In this document: in pieces, positions 22,044 to 28,694 of the stretch | Layout of the letters: each line of letters opens with the position of its first letter | Numbering within the stretch: position 1 is the stretch's first letter | From: a virus | Length of the DNA stretch: 29,362 nucleotides | Strand: one strand, 5' to 3' | Virus record (IMG/VR): IMGVR_UViG_3300023176_003291 | Location: 1 to 29,362 of that record | The notes under the pieces: model-generated | The model's database searches: none | What the model saw: the letters and a program-made list of their open reading frames with translations, nothing else | What the model was told of the DNA's origin: nothing | Program-made: the position numbers and the translations under genes

Positions 22044-24755
22044 TTACTTTTTCTTATTCTTTGCTGCATGCACTGCTTTGCGTTGTGCATCATTAGCGTA
22101 TTTGCCTTCGAGTGCTTTGTATAACTGATCTTTAACTGATTCTACTGCCATAGCATTGTCTCCGCGTTGTGAAGCAGCATACATTTTTTTCTGTCTATTA
22201 ATACCACCTGATAGATCTTTAACCATGTAATTATGATCTTTGTATTCTTCACTAGGACCATTATCCCAATCTTCGCCTACAAGTTCTTCTCCCATTCCAC
22301 ACGGAGTAGGAGCTTCTTCGCCGTGTGCTATACCGCAAACAGGACATGGCATTTCATTATGCGAATCATCATCAGTATGCAATGCATCGGGTGCTATTGG
22401 CATATGAGTATGTTCTCCGCTGCCACCTGTGCCTGCTAATTGCATAATGCGCATTAGTTCTCCGATTTCAGAAGCATTTGTTCCATTCATTGAAATGTTC
22501 ATTGATGCTTCTTTTAATTTTGATTTATCTGTCATGTCATTGTCCCAACTTTCTCTATTTGTAGCACCTTGGCTACCTGAAATTTGTTGCTGTATACCTC
22601 TATAAAAATCGTTAGTATTGCCAATTCTAAAGTTTGTATCACTGCCGCCGTTATATTTTTTGTTAAAATATCCTGCTAATGCAACTTGTAGTTTAGTATT
22701 TAGTGATTGAAATCTTTGAGGGTCAGCTTCGCGTGCTAAATCTCGTATTTTAGTCATCCATACACCGTTAAACTGTACAATATTGCCACCTTTTGCAAGT
22801 TCTGCTTCAATTTCAGCAACAATTGGATTTGATCCGGATCTAATTTCATCTGCTAACGCATTATGATTTTGTAAAACATTACGTTGAGCGTCTATGTTAC
22901 CTTCTCCTTCAGATCCACGTTTGCCGCCTCTTGTTCTAGGTCCGTCTGCACTTGCAGATGATGCAGCATTATCTCTATCCATCTTATTGTCAATTGCTTG
23001 GTCTGATTTAGGAAATGCTTTATTATAACGAGATACAAGTTCTTTAGCCCTAGGATCATCGCTTGCTTCCAATCTTGCAAAAAGTGCATCTAGTTCTTCA
23101 CGTTCTTGATCAGTTAAATCTTCAGGTGCTTCATGTAGCATAAACTCTACCAAAGCAAGCATATTTTTCATAGACATATCAACACTTGCTGTTTGCACGC
23201 CTCTTTCTTGACCGTCTAGTTCTGCGTTTGGTTGACCTGATTCTTGTCCAGCGGCCGAAGTAGATGTTTGTTCTTGTTCTACTTTATCCATTAGTTCTTG
23301 GAATCTATCCATTTCTTCTGGTCTTACAGGTACTGCTTGTGATTGAGTTTGCCCAGTTGCAGGTTCTTGTACAATAGTTTGTTCGGAGTCATCGCCGCCA
23401 CCTCTCAAACCGTCACCAATATCTCCAGGAGCTGTTGCGCCTGTTCCAGGACTTGTTTGTCCTGTTGCTGGTTCTTGTACAGGTTCGTCTGTTTGTGTGG
23501 TTTGACCTGTTGCTGGTTCTTGTACAGTTCTGTTTGGCTCTTGACCGCCTCTTGTACCATCGTCTGGACCTGTGGTAGGCTCTGCTGCTTGAGGCTGCGC
23601 CGCCGTTGATCCAGCTTGAGCGTTTATCGCTCTTTGTAGAGCAGCCATTGTTTCAGGACCTGCTTCGCCGTCTACTTGTAACCCATTTTGTCTTTGAAAT
23701 TCTTGCACGGCAGCATATGTACCGCGGCCATACTTTCCGTCTACACCATTTGGATCTATGCCTAAACGTTCTAGTGCTTGCTGCAAATCACGAACACTGT
23801 CCATTGCTTGTTTGCCGCCATCGTTATATGCATCCATTAAGCTCGGTGTTGTTGTATCTAATCGACCTGCTAATGCATCTTGTTGAGGTTCTTCAGTATT
23901 TGCGTCTGTTTGTCCTGTTGCTGGTTCTTGTACAGGTTCGTCTGTTTGTGTGGTTTGACCTGTTGCTGGTTCTTGTACAGTTGTTGTATCAAATTCGCCA
24001 CCTTGTCTATTACCACCTGCAAATTCATCTGCTGCTTGTTGTGCATCTGATGGTGTTGTATCAAATTCGCCACCTTGTCTATTACCACCTGCAAATTCAT
24101 CTGCTGCTTGTTGTGCATCTGATGGTGTTGTATCAAATTCGCCACCTTGTCTATTACCACCTGCAAATTCATCTGCTGCTTGTTGTGCATCTGATGGTGT
24201 TGTATCAAATTCGCCACCTTGTCTATTACCACCTGCAAATTCATCTGCTGCTGTTTGTCCTGTTGCAGGTTCTTGTGTAGTTCCTTGAGGCAATTGTCCT
24301 GCGCCACCTGGTGCAGGTCTTACTGCATTTGTTTGACCTGTGGCTGGTTCTTGTGTAGTTCCTTGTGGGCTTTGTCCACCTCTTGGTCCTTGACGTCCAT
24401 TTTGTGGACCTGATGTGGTAGTTCCTTGTGGGCTTTGTCCGCCTCTTTGGTCTGGTCCTCTTGGGTCAGCTGCATCTGGATCTGCTGTAGTAGTTCCTTG
24501 TGGGCTTTGTCCACCTCTTGGTCCTTGACGTCCATTTTGTGGACCTGATGTGGTAGTTCCTTGAGGCAATTGTCCTGCGCCACCTGGTGCAGGTCTTACT
24601 GCATTTGTTTGACCTGTGGCTGGTTCTTGTGTAGTTCCTTGTGGCTTTCTAGTTCCAAGATCTGCTAAACTATTTGCTTTTTTCGAGGGTGGTGCTTCAT
24701 TTATTATTTTGCCATAAACATCAGCTATATTAATTAAATCCCTAATATCTTTCAT
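22044..24755 (-). CDS. Repeat-rich 903-aa protein with peptidoglycan-binding domain, probably structural
   Basis: Residues 34-285 are low-complexity Gly/Pro/Gln/Thr repeats: eight QEPATGQT motifs in the protein as a whole, several PQGTTTSGPQNGRQGPRGGQ units, and four copies of AADEFAGGNRQGGEFDTT. Residues 318-378 form a peptidoglycan-binding domain (DLQQALERLGIDPNGVDGKY, VQEFQRQNGLQVDG, ETMAALQRA). After a second repeat zone (410-470) comes a helical, charged region, a possible zinc site (CPVC at 804-807, H811, C819) and a lysine-rich end. The short N-terminus MKDIRDLINIADVYGKII is helical. AGGA lies about 8 bases before ATG 24755. A virion component that contacts the cell wall is likely but inferred. 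Confidence 0.82.
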   Translation of the reverse strand: MKDIRDLINIADVYGKIINEAPPSKKANSLADLGTRKPQGTTQEPATGQTNAVRPAPGGAGQLPQGTTTSGPQNGRQGPRGGQSPQGTTTADPDAADPRGPDQRGGQSPQGTTTSGPQNGRQGPRGGQSPQGTTQEPATGQTNAVRPAPGGAGQLPQGTTQEPATGQTAADEFAGGNRQGGEFDTTPSDAQQAADEFAGGNRQGGEFDTTPSDAQQAADEFAGGNRQGGEFDTTPSDAQQAADEFAGGNRQGGEFDTTTVQEPATGQTTQTDEPVQEPATGQTDANTEEPQQDALAGRLDTTTPSLMDAYNDGGKQAMDSVRDLQQALERLGIDPNGVDGKYGRGTYAAVQEFQRQNGLQVDGEAGPETMAALQRAINAQAGSTAAQPQAAEPTTGPDDGTRGGQEPNRTVQEPATGQTTQTDEPVQEPATGQTSPGTGATAPGDIGDGLRGGGDDSEQTIVQEPATGQTQSQAVPVRPEEMDRFQELMDKVEQEQTSTSAAGQESGQPNAELDGQERGVQTASVDMSMKNMLALVEFMLHEAPEDLTDQEREELDALFARLEASDDPRAKELVSRYNKAFPKSDQAIDNKMDRDNAASSASADGPRTRGGKRGSEGEGNIDAQRNVLQNHNALADEIRSGSNPIVAEIEAELAKGGNIVQFNGVWMTKIRDLAREADPQRFQSLNTKLQVALAGYFNKKYNGGSDTNFRIGNTNDFYRGIQQQISGSQGATNRESWDNDMTDKSKLKEASMNISMNGTNASEIGELMRIMQLAGTGGSGEHTHMPIAPDALHTDDDSHNEMPCPVCGIAHGEEAPTPCGMGEELVGEDWDNGPSEEYKDHNYMVKDLSGGINRQKKMYAASQRGDNAMAVESVKDQLYKALEGKYANDAQRKAVHAAKNKKK
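23455..23529. repeat. 75-bp direct repeat R3, copy A
   Basis: This stretch is identical to 23908-23982. It encodes two QEPATGQT motifs with the TQTDEPV linker. The copies flank the peptidoglycan-binding domain, so a duplication or conversion event spanned or bracketed that domain. Confidence 0.9.
23908..23982. repeat. 75-bp direct repeat R3, copy B
   Basis: Identical to 23455-23529, offset 453 bases. It abuts the 72-bp tandem array. Confidence 0.9.
23983..24252. repeat. 72-bp tandem repeat, 3.75 perfect copies
   Basis: Units start at 23983, 24055, 24127 and 24199; the last stops after 54 bases. I see no base difference between copies. Each encodes 24 residues (AADEFAGGNRQGGEFDTT then PSDAQQ). 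Perfect identity even at silent positions points to recent expansion by slippage or unequal recombination. Confidence 0.95.
24278..24368. repeat. 91-bp direct repeat R1, copy A
   Basis: Identical to 24554-24644, offset 276 bases. It encodes the QEPATGQTNAVRPAPGGAGQ segment and its flanks. Confidence 0.9.
24356..24428. repeat. 73-bp direct repeat R2, copy A
   Basis: Identical to 24491-24563, offset 135 bases. It encodes the SGPQNGRQGPRGGQSPQGTT segment. It overlaps the end of R1 copy A, showing nested duplications. Confidence 0.9.
24491..24563. repeat. 73-bp direct repeat R2, copy B
   Basis: Identical to 24356-24428. It overlaps the start of R1 copy B. Confidence 0.9.
24554..24644. repeat. 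91-bp direct repeat R1, copy B
   Basis: Identical to 24278-24368. Confidence 0.9.
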
Positions 24756-24757
24756 TT

Positions 24758-25315
24758 TTAGTTTCCTAACACTGCTTTTGTATTTTCGGCACTATCTATG
24801 TCTTTTGACTCTCCTTTAGGAGCACCTTCCATTGGGTCAATTTCTCTTTCTTTACGTGCAGTTTCTAGTTCTTTCAAAAGATCCATTACCCTATTGCCTG
24901 CTACAGAATCTTGTCCACTTGTACCACCCATATCTTCAGTTGCAAGCAGAGCTTCATATTCTTCCTTTTCAGGGGTATTTTGTAATTCTTCTAAAGGATC
25001 AAATTCTCCTTTAACTTTCAAGTGGCCTCTATCTACAGAACAGTTGTCAATTAGATATTCTTGCAAATGAAAACTTGTAGTAGGATATTTTACTTCTGCT
25101 TCAAAATGGTGTACTTCCATATTTTGTAATTTAGGAAAATCCAACGGTTGTTCTGTTATGGGTGATTTTTTGCCTGTAGAAACATTAACTAGATCAAACT
25201 TTTGTAAGTTTGTTTCTAATCTATCAGCAAATCCTTCTGGTAACTCCCCAGCTACACATATTTTAAATTTATAAGTCTTTTGACTTTCTGTAAGAAATTC
25301 TTTAAAGTTTTTCAT
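24758..25315 (-). CDS. Unknown 185-aa protein with possible ferredoxin-like fold
   Basis: The start is set at ATG 25315 with AGGA eight bases upstream; a GTG two codons earlier is less likely. The first 110 residues read as strand-helix-strand-strand-helix-strand (YKFKICVAGEL; GFADRLETNLQKF; DLVNVSTG; EVHHFEAEVKYP; SFHLQEYLIDNC; GHLKVKGE), a ferredoxin-like order. The C-terminal third is charged and probably disordered. Similar proteins near terminase genes occur in marine T4-type phages as I recall them. It follows gp16 behind its own late-type motif, so it is likely a late structural or assembly protein. The fold call is an inference from pattern only. Confidence 0.82.
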   Translation of the reverse strand: MKNFKEFLTESQKTYKFKICVAGELPEGFADRLETNLQKFDLVNVSTGKKSPITEQPLDFPKLQNMEVHHFEAEVKYPTTSFHLQEYLIDNCSVDRGHLKVKGEFDPLEELQNTPEKEEYEALLATEDMGGTSGQDSVAGNRVMDLLKELETARKEREIDPMEGAPKGESKDIDSAENTKAVLGN

Positions 25316-25334
25316 GGCCACTTCCTATTATATG

Positions 25335-25823
25335 TTATTTATCCATGTTTTTAAGTTTTTCTAGTAAACTATTTCTATCAGTTACGACATAACCGTCACC
25401 GTTTACTATGTCTCCGTCCGAAGATCCTTCTTTGTCTAGTTTTTCTTTTTTCAGTTGCAGCTCAATCATTTTTAATTTTTTATCCATTTTTGCAACTTTT
25501 GCATCCAAACCAGTTTTCAACATACTACCAGCGACTTCAAACACACGACCACTATATCTGCTTTCTACGTTCATACCTAAGTCCATAAGATCTTCGTAAC
25601 TTTGTAGTGCCCGTTGAGCTATATCTTCTAGTTCTGTATCTGCTTTGTCACCCAAGCCCTTTACAGCAGGCAATGCACTTGCTATTTTATCAAACTCTGC
25701 TATATCCCTAAAAGTATTTTTTTGTTCTACAATAGCAGCTTCGGCTTTTTCTTTATTCTTTTGCTCTTGTATTAATTCTTTAGAATCAGGTAAATTTAGC
25801 AAATCTTCTAATTTTTTTGTCAT
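25335..25823 (-). CDS. gp16: gp16 terminase small subunit
   Basis: The protein has 162 residues from ATG 25823 (T4 gp16: 164); an upstream TTG adds only four residues. The central region has two long amphipathic helices, YEDLMDLGMNVESRYSGRVF and EVAGSMLKTGLDAKVAKMDK, continuing with KLKMIELQLKKEKL. This fits the coiled-coil oligomerisation core of gp16. The C-terminus NGDGYVVTDRNSLLEKLKN resembles the short segment contacting gp17. gp16 recognises viral DNA and stimulates the gp17 ATPase. It lies downstream of gp4, with gp17 two genes further on. Identification rests on length, helix pattern and position. Confidence 0.78.
   Translation of the reverse strand: MTKKLEDLLNLPDSKELIQEQKNKEKAEAAIVEQKNTFRDIAEFDKIASALPAVKGLGDKADTELEDIAQRALQSYEDLMDLGMNVESRYSGRVFEVAGSMLKTGLDAKVAKMDKKLKMIELQLKKEKLDKEGSSDGDIVNGDGYVVTDRNSLLEKLKNMDK
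25336..25343 (-). promoter_or_regulatory. Late-type promoter GATAAATA before the 185-aa gene
   Basis: GATAAATA overlaps the gp16 stop and ends 20 bases before ATG 25315. This gives room for a short leader that contains the AGGA ribosome site, the usual late arrangement. Confidence 0.65.
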
Positions 25824-25848
25824 GGCAGTTTCCAATTATATGCTACTA

Positions 25849-25856
25849 TATTTATC
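25849..25856 (-). promoter_or_regulatory. Late-type promoter GATAAATA before gp16
   Basis: GATAAATA overlaps the gp4 stop codon and ends 25 bases before ATG 25823, giving a normal leader. Confidence 0.65.
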
Positions 25857-26286
25857 GTTTACCGTTATGGAATATATCTGATTCTGTAATTACCCTGAAG
25901 AAAATGTTCTTTTGTTTACACCAAGCTCTGGCTGCTTCCCATTTTGCTTGGTTAACAATCCATGCTGCTTGATTAGCACGATTGCGTCCAGTTTTTTCTT
26001 TTAGTGTTTGATTTGCTGGTTTTACTTCTATTAACTCCACCATTTTTTTACCACCTTTGTTTGCGTAAGCAATAAAAAAATCAGGAACATATATTGTATA
26101 TCTTCCTGTTAATGGATTTCTGTAAGGAATTTTAATTGATTCGCTTGCCCATTTTTCTACACTGGGATGTTCATCGCAAAAACGCATAAATGCAAATTCC
26201 CAACTACTTCTATATGTTGGACTTTTTGTTCCTATATATTTTTCTGGGTACTTGCAATTAAATTTGCCTTGGGCAAAACGGCTCAT
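25852..26286 (-). CDS. gp4: gp4 head-completion protein (TnsA-like nuclease fold)
   Basis: This is a 144-residue protein (T4 gp4: 150). It has the PD-(D/E)xK-like arrangement known for this head-completion family: YRSSWEFAFMRF with E30, YVPDFFIAY with D69, and ELIEVKP with E86 and K88. The C-terminal helix and strand KWEAARAWCKQKNIFFRVIT complete the core. In T4 gp4 acts after packaging to prepare filled heads for tail joining. The start overlaps the stop of the 120-aa gene (ATGA). The possible catalytic residues are all kept. Confidence 0.9.
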   Translation of the reverse strand: MSRFAQGKFNCKYPEKYIGTKSPTYRSSWEFAFMRFCDEHPSVEKWASESIKIPYRNPLTGRYTIYVPDFFIAYANKGGKKMVELIEVKPANQTLKEKTGRNRANQAAWIVNQAKWEAARAWCKQKNIFFRVITESDIFHNGKR

Positions 26287-26645
26287 ATCTGAATATTTCT
26301 CTTCTCAGTAGTCTCTGCCCATTCTGTAATCTTGTAACCTAATACACTTGTCTTTAGTCTGTTATAATTTAAAATTTCTGTAACTACTGCACTGAGTTGT
26401 ACTTCGTTAAGTCCTTTTAGTGTATCTATTAGAGTAAAAACTTTTACGCCATCTAATTTTGCTTGATTTAAGAGAGTAGTAGCAGTAGAAATGGCAGCAG
26501 ACTTTTCAAAGTTTCTTTTTTCAAAAAACGCAACAACAGCATCTACTTCATTGCTAGGGAAACTAAGTTTTTTTGTAAAATAATTATTAAAGACTTCTGT
26601 TACTTTTTCATCATTAGTTGGGGTAGTTTTTGGTAGACTTGACAT
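26283..26645 (-). CDS. Unknown 120-aa helical protein in the tail/head cluster
   Basis: The family is not named with certainty. The protein is nearly all helix: VTEVFNNYFTKKL, NEVDAVVAFFEKRNF, STATTLLNQAKLDG, VFTLIDTLKGLNEVQLSAVV and TEILNYNRLKTSVLGYK. Small proteins with this pattern sit beside structural genes in marine T4-type phages as I recall them. A strong ribosome site AGGAGG lies just before ATG 26645, and the gene begins right after the 429-aa structural gene. High translation would fit a virion or assembly-chaperone role, but that is inference. Confidence 0.83.
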   Translation of the reverse strand: MSSLPKTTPTNDEKVTEVFNNYFTKKLSFPSNEVDAVVAFFEKRNFEKSAAISTATTLLNQAKLDGVKVFTLIDTLKGLNEVQLSAVVTEILNYNRLKTSVLGYKITEWAETTEKRNIQI

Positions 26646-26646
26646 G

Positions 26647-27936
26647 TTAACCTCCTAGAGCTCTATCTCTATATACCTGTCTTTCTGACTGACCTATAGC
26701 GTTCCAGGCAGCATTTCTTTCGTTAATACCACCTGCATTTCCTGCTGCCTGCCAATCTTTTCCAAACTCCTGTCTAGCAGCAGATTCTAATGCAGCAGGA
26801 TTATTTGCTAGTGTATTTCTTTGATTTGCATTTCTAATTGCATTTACAGCTAGTGCCGCGCCTGCTGTAGCTAATAGTAATTTTCCGTCGCCTCCAGTGC
26901 CATTATTTTTTGGAAAGAATGTACCTGCAACACCACTAACATCTATACCCGCTGCCCTACCAATTGCTCTGGTTAATATATTAAACCCTCCCTGTCTCAA
27001 ACCTTCAGAGCTTAAATCTCTTACATTACCAATTAGATTTGCTGCTGCTAATGCTGCTTCTAATGGATTGTCAAATGTATCGCCGCCTGCAATAAAATCA
27101 TATAGGTCTAAAGCGCCTGAAATAATGGAACCTATGCTTGTTGTTCCACCACCTATTAAACTTAATGGGCTAGGAGTTGTATCATAATGATCTTGTCCAA
27201 ATCCGTTTGGTTCTCCATTTGCGCCTGCCTCAATAGCGCCAGCATCATAAAACACTGCTTCGTAAGAAATTTGCATGGAGTTTTCTGCCATGCCGGCTCC
27301 ATCAGAATTGTCAACCCTGTCATGACCCCATGCCGTTACAATTGGGTTTACAAGTGTATACGTTACATACGATCCTCTTGATAACTGACTAATTTGAATA
27401 CTATTAAAAAATGGTAGTCCTGGATTGTTATTATCTAAACCAAATTTATCTTTATTACGAGAACTACCTTGATACAAACTATTCGGTGTTCGACTGTAGG
27501 CTCTTCCGGCGTTCCTTATTTGGTTGCCGTCTGCAAAGTAATATCTATAGTATGCCTGCATTAGTGCTGTTGTTAAACTAGAGTTGTCATCATGGAAGGT
27601 TAAGTTTACAGGGTCGTATGTAATAGATGTTTGACTATGCTTTACCCTATTGTATTGTTTTCTAGTTTCAACAGTTGCGGTATAAGTTGGCAGAGTTGCA
27701 CTTTTTACCAGCATGCCCATTTCATTTATTTTTTGGGCATTTATAGTGGGTATAATGCTTGCTGCTGTAGGATTTATATCAAAAAATACATGATATAAAA
27801 ATCTTGTTTTTGGTGCTAGAGCATGATTATTATCTGTATAAAGTCTAGCCGCATGTGCGTAGTCACCTAAATTACCTTTAGGATTAAGAGCTCCGCCTGC
27901 AATACTATCAAAAAGACTATTAAACTTATTCGCCAT
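26647..27936 (-). CDS. Tail-tube-like structural protein with Ala/Gly-rich C-terminal extension
   Basis: The protein has 429 residues. The first 240 resemble the tail-tube fold of gp19-type proteins: RFLYHVFFDIN, MGMLVKSATLPTYTATVETR, QYNRVKHSQTSITYDPVNLT followed by FHDD, TTALMQAYYRYYF, and later MQISYEAVFYD. The same order of elements is seen in gp19 at 28031-28660. The last 170 residues are Ala/Gly-rich with hydrophobic helices (KLLLATAGAALAVNAIRNAN). It could be a baseplate-proximal tube component or tail-end protein. The start ATG 27936 lies 5 bases after GATAAATA, with AAGGA 11 bases upstream as the only ribosome-site candidate. It sits behind a strong terminator. Confidence 0.8.
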   Translation of the reverse strand: MANKFNSLFDSIAGGALNPKGNLGDYAHAARLYTDNNHALAPKTRFLYHVFFDINPTAASIIPTINAQKINEMGMLVKSATLPTYTATVETRKQYNRVKHSQTSITYDPVNLTFHDDNSSLTTALMQAYYRYYFADGNQIRNAGRAYSRTPNSLYQGSSRNKDKFGLDNNNPGLPFFNSIQISQLSRGSYVTYTLVNPIVTAWGHDRVDNSDGAGMAENSMQISYEAVFYDAGAIEAGANGEPNGFGQDHYDTTPSPLSLIGGGTTSIGSIISGALDLYDFIAGGDTFDNPLEAALAAANLIGNVRDLSSEGLRQGGFNILTRAIGRAAGIDVSGVAGTFFPKNNGTGGDGKLLLATAGAALAVNAIRNANQRNTLANNPAALESAARQEFGKDWQAAGNAGGINERNAAWNAIGQSERQVYRDRALGG

Positions 27937-27941
27937 ACAAA

Positions 27942-27949
27942 TATTTATC
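27942..27949 (-). promoter_or_regulatory. Late-type promoter GATAAATA before the tail-tube-like gene
   Basis: GATAAATA ends 5 bases before ATG 27936. It is the only promoter-like motif seen between the gp19 terminator and this gene. Confidence 0.65.
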
Positions 27950-27969
27950 CTTAGTAATAATGTACGTAT

Positions 27970-28005
27970 ATAATAAAAATAGGGAGCTGAAAATACAGCT
28001 CCCTA
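27970..28005 (-). terminator. Terminator after gp19
   Basis: TAGGGAGCTG and CAGCTCCCTA pair perfectly (10 bp, 6-base loop, 28005-27980) on the minus strand, followed by TTTTTATTATA. It lies 25 bases after the gp19 stop and is the strongest intrinsic terminator in the window, matching a need to end an abundant tail-tube transcript. Confidence 0.92.
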
Positions 28006-28030
28006 TAATGCAGACTAAATGTTATTTGTA

Positions 28031-28660
28031 TTAGGCGCCGCCGCCTGTTACAAGAGTGTTAATTGTACGACCCACTGCTGTTCCTACGCCAGTACCTTGT
28101 GGTGTTTGGATAGCGTTGTCGTATCTAATAGAAAGTGTAACACTTACTGGATCTGTTGAATTAGAATATGCTAACTGATTATAGTTTACACTTTCACAAT
28201 AGCATCCGTATAACTCAAATGTTTCTAGTACAGTTGGTGTATTAGCACCGTTACCACCATCTAGGATTTCAATTCTAGTTGTAAACTTGTAATCTAGACC
28301 AGATGCTGCACTTGACTGCTCGTAGAAATCAAACTGCTTTTGTAGCTGTTCGCCTACTAGTTTTTGTACGTTGTTGTTTACATCTTCACGTAAGTTTAAT
28401 TCTATAGGCTGCCATTCGTGTTTGCCTGCTAGATATACTTTTGAGTTGTAAACATCAATAGTCATTTGTTCGAAACTTACATTTGGACGACCTACGTCAA
28501 TAACCTGTTTTGTAAGTTCTGTTGTTGGTGTACTAACACCAAAATTTTCAAGTGTCACTCTAAAGCGATACTGTAATTTTGGCATTAACAAGCCCTGGCT
28601 AGCAGCGGAATCACCGCTTGCTAGTGGTACTGTAATTCTTGATAGTGTTGAAATTGCCAT
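28031..28660 (-). CDS. gp19: gp19 tail tube protein
   Basis: This is a 209-residue protein (T4 gp19: 163). The fold landmarks are YRFRVTLENFG, ELTKQVIDVGRPNVSFEQMT, IDVYNSKVYLAGKHEWQPIE, LNLREDVNNNVQKLVGEQLQ, IEILDGG and TFELYGCYCESVNYNQLAYS, continuing with SVTLSIRYDNA. This is the beta-barrel subunit that stacks into the inner tail tube, directly downstream of the sheath gene as in T4. AGGAG (28673-28669) precedes ATG 28660, and a late-type GATAAATA is 23 bases upstream. The protein is about 45 residues longer than in T4. Confidence 0.92.
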   Translation of the reverse strand: MAISTLSRITVPLASGDSAASQGLLMPKLQYRFRVTLENFGVSTPTTELTKQVIDVGRPNVSFEQMTIDVYNSKVYLAGKHEWQPIELNLREDVNNNVQKLVGEQLQKQFDFYEQSSAASGLDYKFTTRIEILDGGNGANTPTVLETFELYGCYCESVNYNQLAYSNSTDPVSVTLSIRYDNAIQTPQGTGVGTAVGRTINTLVTGGGA

Positions 28661-28683
28661 TTAATCTGCTCCTAATCTAATAG

Positions 28684-28691
28684 TATTTATC
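28684..28691 (-). promoter_or_regulatory. Late-type promoter GATAAATA before gp19
   Basis: GATAAATA lies in the 34-base gap between gp18 and gp19 and ends 23 bases before ATG 28660. The leader would carry AGGAG. This is the clearest late promoter with normal spacing. Confidence 0.75.
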
Positions 28692-28694
28692 ACA

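Noticed and set aside
23983-24252. CRISPR-like repeat array
   Set aside because: Units are contiguous 72-bp coding repeats without unique spacers, within one open frame.
23606-24280. Long plus-strand open frame (224 codons) opposite the repeat region
   Set aside because: It is the antisense of a low-complexity repeat array; the translation is Leu/Tyr/His-rich with repeating units, and no promoter or ribosome site precedes it.
23870-24583. Two minus-strand open frames of 145 and 87 codons in a shifted frame
   Set aside because: They are shifted readings of the same repeats as the 903-aa gene and have no independent start signals.
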